Below are positions 20,943 through 34,442 of a stretch of DNA of 64,000 nucleotides, one piece after another. Both the position numbers and the translations under genes were made by a program. Numbering within the stretch: the stretch's first letter is position 1; every line of letters starts with the position of its first letter. The stretch is from assembly GCA_028826165.1 (NCBI GenBank), contig JAPDFW010000118.1, positions 110,527 through 174,526 of the forward strand. The letters run 5' to 3'. The notes beneath the pieces were generated by a model. It saw nothing but the letters and a program-made list of their open reading frames with translations, was not told the origin of the DNA and ran no database searches. The stretch comes from Anaeramoeba ignava (taxonomy: Eukaryota; Metamonada; Anaeramoebidae).

Positions 20943-23900
20943 TTAAACTTTAATTTCGGGAAACGAATCCTCAATCTTTTTCATTAAATCTATAAACCCT
21001 AACTCTTTGGCTACTTGATATTGAAAAGCTCGATCTTCAATAAAATTAAAAACAAAAAGAAAACCTTCTTTCCATCTCGCATCCATTTTTTTATGACGAA
21101 CTTGTAACTTAAAAGTCTTAACAAGCTCAGCAACAAGAGAATTTGGAATGAGAAAAACTTGCAAATAATTCATAAAATACCCAAAATTTTGTCTTAATAT
21201 AACTTGATGAAATATAGATTTAACCCAAGCTTGCTGAGTGCCAAGTCCAAAATACTCAGCAAAAATTAACGCATCAAAAAAATTGTAGAGCTTTTGCGAC
21301 ATGATCTCAAGAAGCTGCAGATCAGGATTCCAATTAGATTTTTTAATCGGGGTCAAATTGGGGTTTACATTTGCATTTATATTCAAGTTGACATTTACAC
21401 GGTCATTGACATTACTTCGAGTGGAATAGGCACCTTGCTTTGGACGTAAGTTCTTCTTGGCATTAGCAGATTTGGGGGTGTCTTTATTGGGGGATTTATT
21501 TGGGTTAATAAGAATAGGTTCAATTTTCGCATTGATCAAATTCAGCCAGAGATTCCTTCCTTGAAGCGAGGCAATAGAACACAAACTGAAGCAAACAACC
21601 ATTTTTTGATGGCATCCGGCCTTCTCAAACTCCTCAGCAGCGTTATAACATGTCTCGCCAATTTCCTGCAAACGGCGATAAACTTCATCGAAGCTCTTGC
21701 GTTTTTTATGAGGCTCAAATTGGCTCAAATCATCACGAACATGAGACAACAAAAACTCGCCCAAATTCCTGTGCATTTTGAGATGGAAAAGAACACTAAG
21801 AATAGATTTTTCTTCGTGTTTCTTGCTCTCCTTTTTTAGTGATCTCGAAAGAACATTTAGCACTTCAGGCCTTGTTTCACCACTTGTGATCTGGCCGGGT
21901 ATTGATCCAAGTTCCTTATCATCGACCAAAATATCGAAGATCTGCTCGAGATGAACGGGATTTGTAAGGTTTAAAAGAAGAAGAGAGAGCTGGTCATATT
22001 TCTGTTTTGATCGGTAAACCAAGATTTTGGACTGAATAAAATGTTCCACTTTTCCAATTTCGTTGAACGAATAAGACACACGAAAACATTTGTGCGCCTG
22101 AATCAAAACACGCACCTCGCCATCAGTGTTGAACAACATTTTCGTTTTTTGGGCGTATTTCTCTTTCAATAGATCAAGCAGTTTTGTCGCTATTATTTCT
22201 GGATTTCTAGAAATTGCTACAAATTTCTCGAAACGTTTCAGAAAAGCTGTGAAGCGTATTTTGAACGTCTCATCAAGATCAGGATCATTGATGTGAGAAA
22301 ACGCGCGATTGAAGAAAATCTCTGCAAGTATTTCCGCAACAGTGCGGTCATTCAACTTGTAGAAATCATGAAATATCTGCACAAAAGTAAGCGAGTCTTC
22401 ATTTTCACAATTGACAAGTAAACGGAAAGTTTTATAAGGAGAACTTTCAACTTCACTGAAACTAATAGAAAGCAATTTCGAAATTTGATATGTAACCAGA
22501 ATAAGTTGGCAATAACTTTTACAGCTCCGAACCATTCGAGTTAAGTATCGGATCGCCTTCTTTTTTGATCTCAAATGTGGTATTTCTGCTTTTCGAGAAC
22601 TGAGAATATCCACCAATGAATTCATTTCGTTTGAAATCGTTCGCTCAGAATCCATCTCCTCAGAACTGGCAATCTGGTAACATGCGCGAATTAGTCGAAA
22701 TTCCTGGTTTTGGTATCCAAATTGCTGGCAAAGTGATTCTGCTTGTTTCACATTGTTTTTGCTAAGAAGTTCCGAAATTATCAAATCGAGTATTTCTTGA
22801 TGGCGAGTCGAGTATTGTGATGAATCCAAAAGGTTTTTTGCTTGTTTGAATTTTTCGGCTCTCTTATTAAAGGCTTTTTTATAAGCGCAATAAATTTCAT
22901 GGCAATTCAAATTTACATTTACATTTTCATTTAAATTTCCATTTGAATTTTCTTTTAAATTTTCATTTGAATTTTCATTTAGATTTTCTTTTAAATTTTC
23001 TTTTGAATTTTCATTTAGATTTTCTTTTGAATTTTCTTTTGAATTTTCATTTGAATTTTCAATTAAACTTTTTAAATTTAAACTGGATTTTTCGTTTAAA
23101 TTTTCAAACTCATTCTTCTTTCGTGGATTTGGTAATATCACAAAAAAACTATCTGGTAAAGGCCAATGCCCAATCTCCTTTGCAAAAGACTAATAATCTT
23201 GACTTGAGAAGAAAGATGGTCAAAATAATCACGATACTTTCCATTGTGTTTCATATTAAGTTCTTGAACCCGCGAAATTCCTCTTTCAACAAGGAATTGA
23301 TATTCTTGCGCATTAAGTCCAACACTTCGAGTCCATTTCTCAATTTCTGAGAAATAAAACTCAACCACAACCTTCTTGCTGCATTTTTTCTTGTGGAAAA
23401 GCTTCTCGCACTTGTCCCATAAAACCCGCTTTTTAAGTCGCACTTTTTCACCAGAACGTCCAAGTCTCTTGTTGCTGCTCATCAAAGACAAAGCCTCTTG
23501 AAGAACTACAGATGCTGTTGAGATCCCTGCCTCAGACGCAAACTCCCGCGCTAAACGGAATTGCCTCATACTAATTAATTTCCTGATTATTTCATAAGGA
23601 TCTCCAAATATGTCTTGGAATTGCGGTTCTTCATTCATTTTGACAGCTATAAAATTCCCAAAAGAAAATTTTTGTAAAATTTCGTGCATTCGGAAAAATT
23701 TCGCAAAAAAACTTGAGAAAACTCGTGATTTTGATGCGGATTCGAGGAGAATCTTGGGATTTGTTGACGGAACAGAAAATTTGCTAACCGCTTTTTGGAT
23801 CATGTTGATAGATATCTGCTTGATCCAATCTGGATTGTTTGCGAAAATTCGTTGCTTTGCTTCTTTTTGCTTGTTATTCTCCATCTCTTCAAAATTAATA

Positions 23901-26900
23901 TCGAAATTGTTGATCTCTTGGCGCATTTTAGCGAATTGATGGCGATAAAAATGATGTAATGCCTTCAATATATTCTTAAGAGGATTATAGCTGTCAAAAA
24001 TGACAAGCGCACGATATAATTGGAACGGAAATTCTGAAGATAAATAAATAACAACATTGGCGAATTGTTCTTCAGTGAATTCCTCAGAATCCAAATACTC
24101 TCCAATTTCCTCAACCAATTTTTCTTGTGGAGTTTCTAAGAATCTGTTGAATATTTTCTTCTTTGATTCCAAATCATCAAGAAAATCAAGTCCAACAACT
24201 GAAAGAAAATATCCAATCATACAAGATATCGCTTTCGAGCCTTTCAAAATATCCACAACAACACAATAGAATGGTTGGCGAGTTTCCATCGAATAACTCA
24301 TTAGTGTCTTTGCGCTGCATCTCTTTTGAGAATACGCCAAAATGTTTGAAATGTAGTTTCTAAACTTCTTTTTATTCTGATTTTCCTTATTGAAAAATTC
24401 GCCATCTTTCTCGCAATTTTGAGCTCGATAAACTCGATAGAAAATATGCTGAGAAACATTTTGGAATGCTTGTTTGTGCTCTGCACTTTGGAAATCGCTG
24501 GATTCAATTAGCTTGAAAAGATGTGATTCATCAACCTTCATTTTCCATGCAAAACGTAAAAATCCAATAACATCTCCTTTTTTGATAAATTGCTTCAAAA
24601 TCTCATCCTTCAACTTTTCACGTGAAAAAGCTGCGGAAAATTGTCCGATCATCTCGAAAAAATCCTGGTTATAATTCTCGGTTTTTTGGTAATGAACAAC
24701 AATATTTGAAAAAAGAATATCCTCAATTTTGTTTGCAATTTTTTCAACAGAAATTTCAAACGGATATTGAATTTGAGTAAATTCGCAAATTAGGTTCTCT
24801 CGAATTTCTTCTGGAGATGTATTTTGTGTTGAACATCGCCATTTGTATATGAAATTAAGTGCAGAAATCACAATATTTAATTGCGTTGAATACGTTCCTA
24901 AAATTTCCAAATAAGAAACACATGTTGAACTAATTCTTTTGTTGGTAAATGACAAAATCCCTGCATAAAAAATGCTGTTGATTATCCACTGAATGTTCTG
25001 TTCAAAAACTCGTTCGAATATTTGTTTCGATATTGATATCTTCGATGTTGAAAGAAACGCCCTTATTGATCTCCCATTGATTAATAAAATGGGTATATTT
25101 CCAAGTAGAAAATTTGGAAGTGCATTTTTCTGTTCAAAATTAATCGCAAAATATGTGTTTTTTTGTGATATCAACGTGAATAACTCTGGAGAATACGATT
25201 TGCCAAGAAATCCAAGAAGATTCCAATCGCTTCTTGGAGAAACAAACTCTGTGCATTTGATTTCAGAAGAATATTTGGGATTTAGTTTTTGGAAAAATTG
25301 ATCAGGATTAAAAAATGTTGAAAATTTAATGAAATTCTCATAAAACTGTTTTTTCTCAAATTCTTTAAGAGCATTTCTGAAGTTTTCAGAAAATAATCCA
25401 GGAAGATGCGCAGCAATACCTATTCGCACTAATATGTTCATTCTCGTGCTTATAATACTTGTGTTGATTTCATTCACCCCAATGTTTTTTTGAAGATATC
25501 CTTTGCTGTCAACAAAAATCAATTCTGTAATTTTGTTTTGATATTCTTCATTTTTCATTTGACTTTCATTTAAATCAATTCCAAATTTGCTCAATCGAAG
25601 AATCCATGCATTTTTTTGTGTTAATTCTTTTGGAATTTTCTTGCAAGTCTCGTAAAATGCTTCAGGATTTCTTTTCGATAGATGAATAAGTATATTAACC
25701 AATGAATTTTCACTGCAAACTTCTCCAAATTCTTTGATAAGATCCGAAGAAAACAGGAGAAAATTATTCTTGGATTCAAATAAACTGAATGAATAGCATA
25801 ATATTTGAATTTTTCTGTCAAACCGATCGAAATAGAAAATCTTCTTTTGATCCATTTTTTGATTTCTTGATTCTTGAATAATAGTTGAAAGAACTTGATA
25901 TTGTCGCCATTGCTTCATATATGCAAATAATTTGGGAAGAATTTCCATCACAATTCCCCAATGATCCTGTTTAGAAATGATATTTTTCAACAACTCCAAA
26001 ATTGGTTCAAATTGCGAATGTGAAAGATGATAAAATAATTTTTCATAAACAAAATCATTGTAATTTTTGCTTTCATCTTCAATAGGAAAAATTTGATCAC
26101 CAAATTGTTTCGAGAAATTTTGTTTGATATCAAGAAATATTTTGAAACGATTTCTGGGTGACAAACAATGCTTGATCCATAACGGTTTTGCTGCGAAATA
26201 TAAGCGTGAAAATTTGTTGGTTTTGGATTCAATTTTTTCAGTTGATTTTTTTGGAAAAATAATTCTATCGATATGAGGAAATAGACTTTTTTCGTTTAAA
26301 TTGCGAGGAAAAATATCGCCAGCATAGTATTCTTCTTCCTGGATTAGAGGATCGAAATCTTTCCAGAATTCAAAAACATCTTTCTGGGTGATTATTGTTT
26401 GTGAAATTGCATTTGAAAATTTTTCAAATTGCAGTGATTCTCGGAGTGTATTCTTGACTTTCCTCAGTTGGCTTGAATAAACCTTGGAATAATCATCTGT
26501 AACATGGATCAAGCTGTTCTGGAGATTCTCGATCGATTTGATCAATTCAAGAGGCGTTTTTATTTCTTGGATTTGCTGATCATTCTGCAATAACAATATT
26601 TGATTGCGAATCTTCTTGATAACTGTGTTGGATAAAATTGTATTTAGAAACTTGGTTTTGTGTGTGGATCCAAAGCCTCCAAGAATTTTCAATGCTGTTT
26701 TGCTGTCTCCATGTCTGAAGAAAATGTATGCAATTTTAGAGGCGAAAATTTTTAAAAAGGAGAAGAGAGAAATTTCCAAATTGAGATCTTTAGCTGTCAT
26801 TTTTAATTGATAATCCTCTTTTAAATTTAAAAATATATTATTTTGCAAAAATGATGGATTGCTGGAAATGATTGAAATGGAAGAAGAGATGTTGCTATCC

Positions 26901-29268
26901 ACTAATTCTTGTGTAAGTTCTGTAACAATTTCATCGATACTTTTTGGTTTTGATGGTTCATCTTGTTCAGAATTAAATTGTTGTGAATCTTGGTTGATTT
27001 TTTCTATTTTTGGGTTTTTTTCTAATTGAAACATTGCATCAATAATTAACGGACGACCTTTGATTTTTTCAGACATTTTTTGAACAGTCACAAGTAAATT
27101 TTGAACTGAATGAAGAACGTTCTGATTTGAACTTGTTTTCCAAATTTTCGTTTGATTCTGATACAATATTCCGAATAATTTCGACGAGTCTTGCTCGACT
27201 TTTCACAAAAACATCTTCAAGAAAATTTGGATCGAAAGTTGCAAGTTGTTTTTCTTGAAGAAGCGCAAACATTTGTGTTAAGAATTTGATAATTTGCTCT
27301 TGAGTTTTTTGAGATTGGATCATCTCATCAATAGATTGGAAATCTTGCTTAGTTAGAGCGTTTTCAAGAAGAGTATCGTCATAAGAACCCAAAACCCAGT
27401 TATTGATCTTTGCAATAAATTGTGTGGATTGATTCGAATGAAACATGGCAATGTTTTTTTTGATTTGCGATTCTGTAAATCCTAAAACAACCGCATTGAT
27501 TCCTGAACGAGAAATGACAGAAAAAAAATTCTTATTCAATTCTCCATAAATAAATGTTGGTTCATTAAAAGATATTGAAGAAATGGGGAATTTTTGTTGA
27601 TTTAAGTGATCCAAATTGAGAAGAAAAGCTGAAGAACAAAGATCTCTTCGATCGGTAACAGAAACCGGATTTTTATCCGAATAGCAAAGAAGAACTTGAG
27701 AATTGAGAAGAAGAAACTTGCCCAGAAATAATTTTGGCTTCTTTTTGGAAACATGGTGAAATTTTTTGGGGGATATAATGGTAATTGAATTATTAATAAG
27801 AGCCAAAATTGTGCAGATCTTATTTTCATGGTGATATTGCAAGTGCTGGCCTGATCTTAGTGAAGGATCTTGATGAGTATCTGTTTTGCGGAAACAAGAT
27901 TGATGCGTGATTGGGAAACCCGCGCAATTTACTGCTCCAAGACGGCTGAAATTCGGAGGAACAGTCGCGGTTCTCAATTAAGTGAGGCCAATGAAAGACA
28001 AAAGCAGAACGCATTTTGCGCATTTCAACAAACATCCCGCATACTTTCTGCTCATAAACATGCTTCCCAATAAGCCATTCTTGATGAATATCGCTGTCGA
28101 ATTTTTGCTTCGAAATTTCAAGTTCAGGATCTTGATTTGGATCGTCTTTGTCAAAAAGATATGAATCAAGAGAACAAAAAGCATCATTTGGAGGCACAAA
28201 TTTTTTATGTAAATGTTGATACAAATCGAAGACTTGATCTTTGGGATCCTGAAAAACATAAGGGAATTTTTGTGGCTTGATCAAAGAAATTCCCAATTGG
28301 TTTTGATAGTTGAAAAAATATTCATCAAGATCTAATACAAAAAGAAACCGATTACTGTAACAGATCACCAATTTGGAGTTGTTTTGAGTCACATCAAATT
28401 GAATGCAATTTTTTTCGATTTTGAACTTGATTTTTTTGAAGAATGCAATTTTGGATATTTTCAAAATGGCGACTTTCTGGGCGTGAGAAATGTCCCAGAT
28501 GTGGATACTCTTTCCCTTTTCGCAAAGTGCATAAAGAAAATCTTGCTTTCGCCTAAATTGAACAAATGGAATTATTTTATTTTTTTCGCCTGATAAAATG
28601 AACATTTCCACTCCATAAAAATGATTTTCCGTAATTTTGCAAATAACAGCAACATTAGAACTCAAAATAAGAAGAGTATTCAAGCTCTGGTTCTTTGCAG
28701 AGATTAGATCGACGATTGCCAGCGACTTCAGATCTCTCTCATATGGATTTGTTGTTGGCTTTCCCAAAGCTTGATGAAGATAATCAGGTTGTATTTGAGT
28801 TTTAAAGACATGGATTTGAGCTGATTCTGATTGATTTTGGTTCGTGATTTTTTGCGGATCCTCTTCAAAGAAATGTATCAGCCCTTTTCTTGCTGTTTTT
28901 CTTGAATATTCTGTTTTTATTTCGTGAATTTCGAAAATTTCGGAATTTGATAAATTGATTTTTGCTTTTGGCAATATGATTCTATAAAGATGAACAATAT
29001 AGTTTTTATCAAGAGCAAGTAGAATAATCATCGTTTCGTGAATTCTTCCCCAAAAATAGCTTGTTATGTCGGGGATTTTGCTTTCTGGAATTGGGACTAA
29101 TTGGTGGAAATTATTTGATGTTTCAATTATTTCTTTATAATAAAAAATATTCAATTCTTTTTCTTCATTTAAAATTGCAACAAAATCTCCAAATGGTTTT
29201 GATTCTTTAAAAGATTCATTGAAGAATTGATTATTATCATTAAATTTTTTTAATTTTACTTCTAACAT
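20943..29268 (-). CDS. SPG11: Spatacsin (SPG11) homologue, about 2,730 aa
   Basis: Spatacsin works with spastizin and AP-5 at late endosomes and lysosomes, in autophagic lysosome recycling. Proposed exons are 29268-27933, 27880-27165, 27121-23204 and 23177-20943, in phase, giving about 2,734 aa (human about 2,440). The start MLEVKLKKF was chosen over the upstream low-complexity frame. The C-terminus gives the identity: AHKCFRVSYSFNEIGKV, then LGEFLLSHVRD, AAEEFEKAG, then ALIFAEYFGLGTQQAW and HQVILRQNFGYFMNYL. These align with the spatacsin C-terminal helical domain. The N-terminal part looks like a beta-propeller. Intron 1 (27932-27881) has a clean GTAAAT donor. The joins at 27164-27122 (43 nt) and 23203-23178 (26 nt) are short, so indels are an alternative. 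The 22,900-23,100 region encodes NENSKENL repeats. Confidence 0.82.
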
Positions 29269-29386
29269 TTTAATTTTAAAAAACAAAAAAAAATTTTTAT
29301 AAAAAAAAAAAAGAAGAAGAAAAATGAAAAAAATAAAAATGAATTTTGAATTATTTTTATTATTTTTTTTTCTTTTAAATTTTTTT

Positions 29387-32300
29387 TTATGATTTTTCAA
29401 CTAAAATCATACAGAATCCAAAAACAAAAAAAACAATAATAAAGAGCAAAAAGATTGCGTATAAAATCCAGACTTCACCAGTCCATCTTTCAACAAATTG
29501 AAGTTCGTAATCCAATTCAGTCATTTCTTCTTGAACTTTTGTTACTCCAAAAATTTTTGATAAAGTGATTGGTTTATAAGAATTTTCAAAATCAATTTTA
29601 ATATTTTCTGAAGGATATGAATATTTCGGCATCAAGAACTGGAAAAAACTAAATTTTGACGGTAATATTCCAGTGAATTTATCAGGAATCAATGATTCTT
29701 GAATAAAATTGATAATTTCTTGTGATTCGCAAAATGTTTGTTTGTTTTCTTTTTGATCATCAATATCAATTATGATGAACTTGATCCTATTTTTGTTGTT
29801 TATTTCCTTATTTTGTTGAACAATTTCGTCAAAAATATCATCCAAATTCATGTATTTTTGTAAATCTGTTTGGTTTATTATTTGATCCAAATTTTTTGGT
29901 AATTTTGAGTAAATCCATCCGTTATTTGGATATCCTTTAATAAATATTGATTTTTTTTGATAATTTTTTTGGATCAAATCAAAAATATCATTTTCTGGAA
30001 ATTTTAGAATTTGTTTTTCTTTTGTTTGTATGAATTGTGTATTATTTTTTGTTGCTTTGCTATTAGATGTGTGAAGGAAGTTAATTGAAAAAGTATTTGA
30101 TTTTGATTTTTCCAAAAATGAAAAAATGCTTTCTTTTTTGCAAGTTTTGTTTAATTTTTGGATTTGGTCTTCCCGAAACTTTATAAATAAATTAATAAAT
30201 AATTTTATAAATAATTTTATAAATAATTTTATAAATAATTTAATATTTAATTTTATAAATAATTTTATATATAATTTTATATTTAATTTTATATATAATT
30301 TTATATTTAATTTTATATTTAATTTTATAAATAATTTTATATATAATTTTATAATTAATTTTATATTTAATTTTATATTTAATTTTATATTTAATTTTAT
30401 ATTTAATTTTATATTTAATTTTATAAATAATTTTATATATAATTTAATAAATAATTTTATATTTAATTTTATAAATAATTTTATAAATAATTTTATAAAT
30501 AATTTTATATTTAATTTTATAATTAATTTTATAAATAATTTTATATATAATTTTATAAATAATTTTATATTTAATTTTATAAATAATTTTATAATTTAAT
30601 TTTATAAATAATTTTATAAATAATTTTATAAATAATTTTATAATTTAATTTTATAAATAATTTTATATTTAATTTTTATAAATAATTTTATTAATAATTT
30701 TATAAATAATTTTATAAATAATTTTATAATTAATTTTATATTTAATTTTATAAATAATTTTATTAATAATTTTATAAATGATTTTATAAATAATTTTATA
30801 AATAATTTTATAAATAATTTTATATTTAATTTTATATTTAATTTTATATTTAATTTTATAAATAATTTTATAATTAATTTTATAATTAATTTTATATTTA
30901 ATTTTATAAATAATTTTATAAATAATTTTATAAATAATTTTATAAATAATTTTATAAATAATTTTATAAATAATTTTATATTTAATTTTATAAATAATTT
31001 TATATTTAATTTTATAAATAATTTTTATAAATAATTTTATTAATAATTTTATAAATAATTTTATAAATAATTTTATAAATAATTTTATAAATAATTTTTA
31101 TAAATAATTTTATAAATAATTTTATATTTAATTTTATATTTAATTTAATATTTAATTTAATAAATAATTTTATAATTAATTTTATAATTAATTTTATAAT
31201 TAATTATATATTTAATTTTATAAAATAATTTTTATAATTAATTTAATAAATAATTTTATAATTAATTTAATAAATAATTTTATAATTAATTTTATATTTA
31301 ATTTTATAATTAATTTTATATTTAATTTTATAATTAATTTTATAAATAATTTTTATATTTAATTTTATAATTAATTTTATAAATAATTTTATAAATAATT
31401 TTATAAATAATTTTATAAATAATTTTATAAATAATTTTATATTTAATTTTATAAATAATTTTATATTTAATTTTTATAAATAATTTTATAAATAATTTTA
31501 TTAATAATTTTATAAATAATTTTATAAATAATTTTATAAATAATTTTATAAATAATTTTATAAATAATTTTATAAAATAATTTTATAAATAATTTTATAA
31601 ATAATTTTATAAATAATTTTATAATTAATTTTATAAATAATTTTATAATTAATAATTTTATATTTGATTTTGTAAATAATTTTATAAATAATTTTATAAA
31701 TAATTTTATAAATAATTTTATAAATAATTTTATAAATAATTTTATAAATAATTTTATAAATAATTTTATAAATAATTTTATAAATAAATTTATAATTAAT
31801 TTTATATTTAATTTTATAAATAATTTTATAATTAATTTTATAATTAATTTTATAATTAATTTTATAATTAATTTTATAATTAATTTTATAATTAATTTTA
31901 TATTAAATTTTATAAATAATTTTATATTTAATTTTATAATTAATTTTATATTTAATTTTATAATTAATTTTATATTTAATTTTATATAATTTTATAAATA
32001 ATTTTATAAATAATTTTATAAATAATTTTATAATTAATTTTATAATTAATTTTATATTTAATTTTATAAATAATTTTATTAATAATTTTATATTTGATTT
32101 TTGTAAATAATTTTATAAATAATTTTATAAATAATTTTATAAATAATTTTATAAATAATTTTATAAATAATTTTATAATTAATTTTATAATTAATTTTAT
32201 ATTTAATTTTATAATTAATTTTAGCAAATAATTTTATAAATAATTTTATAAATAATTTTATAAATAATTTTATAATTAATTTTATATTTAATTTTTATAT

Positions 32301-32894
32301 AATTAATTTTATAAATAATTTTATAATTAATTTTATTAATAATTTTATATTTGATTTTGTAAATAATTTTATAAATAATTTTTATAATTAATTTTATATT
32401 TAATTTTATAAATTTTTTATAAATAATTTTATAAATAATTTTATAAATAATTTTATATTTAATTTTATATTTAATTTTATATTTAATTTTATAATTAATT
32501 TTATATTTTATATCATGTTTCAGATTTATAAATTCTTACAGAAGGAATAGTATATAAAATAACTAATTCAGGTGAATCTAATTCATAATTTTGCATAATT
32601 TTATTTAATAACGAATTCTATTTATAAATAATTTTTAATTAATTTTATAATTTTTTTTAATTTTTTTAATTTTTTTACTTTATAATTTAATGATGTTTCT
32701 TCATTAAAAGAATCTTGAATCATTTCAAAAATTAAATTTTGAGGATAAAATTCAATAATTGTTTGATTAATTGTAATTGAATCTTTAGTTTTTGTCCAAA
32801 AATAAATTGAAGAAGGAAATTGAATATTAAAAGAATTAACAAAAAGAAAAAAGGAAAGAAAAAGAAAGAATAAAAGAAGAGAAGAAAGATTCAT
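29387..32894 (-). CDS. Type I membrane protein, possibly Ac45/BIG1-like
   Basis: Three exons (32894-32679, 32617-32540, 30178-29387) join in phase to 361 aa. The first 22 residues are a strong signal peptide (MNLSSLLLFFLFLSFFLFVNS). A luminal domain follows (SSIYFWTKT, then ELVILYTIPS-FREDQIQ). A single membrane helix sits near the C-terminus after RWTGEVW, with the short tail MILVEKS. This layout resembles the V-ATPase accessory proteins Ac45/BIG1, whose C-terminal helix is similarly placed. That match is by pattern only and is weak. Intron 2 (30179-32539) is 2.36 kb of satellite, so over half the gene span is repeat. It lies 118 bp upstream of the spatacsin start on the same strand. Confidence 0.6.
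30179..32539. repeat. TTTTATAAATAA / TTTTATATTTAA satellite, 2.36-kb intron
   Basis: This is the longest satellite intron in the window. Twelve-base units ttttataaataa, ttttatatttaa and ttttataattaa alternate. The 12-nt period leaves a stop-free frame that gives a spurious FINN-rich ORF at 30126-30599. Donor GTAAGA at 32539 and acceptor TATAAAG at 30179 join PS-FRED in phase. Confidence 0.9.
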
Positions 32895-33082
32895 TTTAAG
32901 AAAGAAATTTAAAAAAAAGAAAAAAAATGAAAAAAAATGAAAAAAAAAAATTCATTTTTTTCTTTTTTCTTTTTTTTTATTTTAAATTGAATTGAATTTT
33001 TTTATTTCAAATTGAATTGAATTTTTTTATTTTAAATTGAATTGAATTTTTTTATTTTAAATTGAATTGAATTTTTTTTTAA
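32895..33082. promoter_or_regulatory. Divergent intergenic region with ATTGAATTGAATTTTTTTATTT repeats
   Basis: 188 bp lie between the reverse-strand membrane protein start (32894) and the forward-strand DUF872 start (33083). The right half holds four copies of a 28-bp unit reading attgaattgaatttttttat plus ttcaaa or tttaaa. It is likely a shared promoter; no known factor site is recognised. Confidence 0.45.
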
Positions 33083-33523
33083 ATGAGTGATCAAGAAAAA
33101 CTTGAAATTGTTGATGAAAATATTCCCAAATCTTCAGAAAAAGAAGAAATATTTATAGATTCAGGATTATTTTCCGATCAAGAAAAAGATGAAATTGAAA
33201 TGGAACCAAAAGAAAAAACAAAAAGAAGAAAAAAAACGCATAATATAACATATCCAATAAGTTTTATGGAAGTTTTGAAAAGCAAAGAATTAAGGAAAAG
33301 AAAGAAAACTGCATTTTCTGCACTTGCAATATTTATTTTTGGATTGGTTTTGTTTTTTATGAGTTTTCCTATTTGGAAACGTTCTTCTGCTGAAGGAATT
33401 TCTCTTTTTATTATTGGTGCTTTACTTTTAATTACTGGCGGTTATTATCTTTATTTTATTTATCATGCTATTAAACATGATCCTGGTTTTAGATTCGATG
33501 AAATACCAAATTACGAATATTGA
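33083..33523 (+). CDS. DUF872 membrane protein (TMEM134/TMEM230-like)
   Basis: A single-exon gene of 146 aa. The acidic N-terminus (residues 1-50) and a KRRKK stretch face the cytosol. Two membrane helices follow at about 75-95 (FSALAIFIFGLVLFFMSF) and 104-128. The tail reads FIYHAIKHDPGFRF then DEIPNYEY. The helix-GGYYLYFIYHA-GF-IPxYE pattern matches the family of TMEM134 and TMEM230 (FIYCAVKGHRGF and DDIPDF in the human proteins). TMEM230 acts in vesicle traffic; the role here is inferred from family only. The start is the only ATG before the acidic region, 10 nt after a run of T. Confidence 0.8.
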   Translation: MSDQEKLEIVDENIPKSSEKEEIFIDSGLFSDQEKDEIEMEPKEKTKRRKKTHNITYPISFMEVLKSKELRKRKKTAFSALAIFIFGLVLFFMSFPIWKRSSAEGISLFIIGALLLITGGYYLYFIYHAIKHDPGFRFDEIPNYEY

Positions 33524-33599
33524 TTTTGTTCCTTTTTTTTCTTTTTTCTTTCTTTCTTCTTTCTTTCTAATAAAAAATTTATCAAAAAATTATTTTAGA

Positions 33600-34420
33600 A
33601 TTAAAATAATAAAATTGAATTGAAATTGAATTGAATTGAAATTGAATTGAATTGAATTGAAATAAAATTGAATTGAAATAAAAATGAATTAAAATTGAAT
33701 TGAATTGAATTGAATTGAATTGAATTGAATTAAAATTAAAAATAAAAAAGTGGAATAAAATTGAATTGAATTGAATTGAATTGAATTGAATTGAATTGAA
33801 TTAAATTAAATTAAAATTAAAAATAAAAAAGTGGAATAAAATTGAATTGAATTGAATTGAATTGAATTGAATTGAAATAGAATTGAATTGAATTGAATTG
33901 AAATTGAATTGAATTGAATTGAATTGAATTGAATTGAATTGAATTGAATTGAAATTGAATTGAATTGAATTGAATTGAATTGAATTGAATTGAATTGAAA
34001 TAAAATTAAAAATAAAAAAGTGGAATAAAATAAAATTGAATTGAATTGAAATAAAATTGAATTGAATTGAATTGAATTGAAATTAAATAAAAATGAATTG
34101 AATTGAATTGAATTGAATTGAAATAAAAATGAATTGAATTAAATTAAATTGAATTGAATTGAATTGAATTAAAAATAAAAGTGAAATGAATTGAAAAATT
34201 GAAATAAAATTAAAAATAAAAAATTGAATTGAATAAAATTTCTTTTTGAATTCTGAATTGAATTGAATTGAAAAAAATTAAAATTGAATTGAATTGAAAA
34301 ATTGAATTAAAATGAATTGAAAAATTGAAAAAAATTGAATTGAAATTGAAAAATTGAAATGAATTGAAAAATTGAAAAATTGAATTGAAAAAATTGAAAT
34401 GAATTGAATTGGAAAAATGT
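33600..34420. repeat. (GAATT)n pentanucleotide satellite
   Basis: Long pure runs of GAATT alternate with AAATAAAA spacers. At about 33750, 33830 and 34020 the run is interrupted by AAAAAAGTGGAATAAAA. It fills the space between the converging ends of the DUF872 gene and the GTPase gene. The last part (34260-34420) degrades to GAATTGAAAAATT. A related, shorter tract lies at 42001-42060 after the paralogue. Confidence 0.9.
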
Positions 34421-34442
34421 TTGTTTCATTAAGAAAAAAAAA

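Noticed and set aside
29266-29400. N-terminal extension of spatacsin rich in Lys/Phe
   Set aside because: Homopolymer-driven frame extension overlapping the end of the neighbouring gene; the ATG at 29268 starts the plausible protein.
30126-32227. FINN and IIKLI repetitive ORFs
   Set aside because: Satellite intron of the small membrane protein gene.
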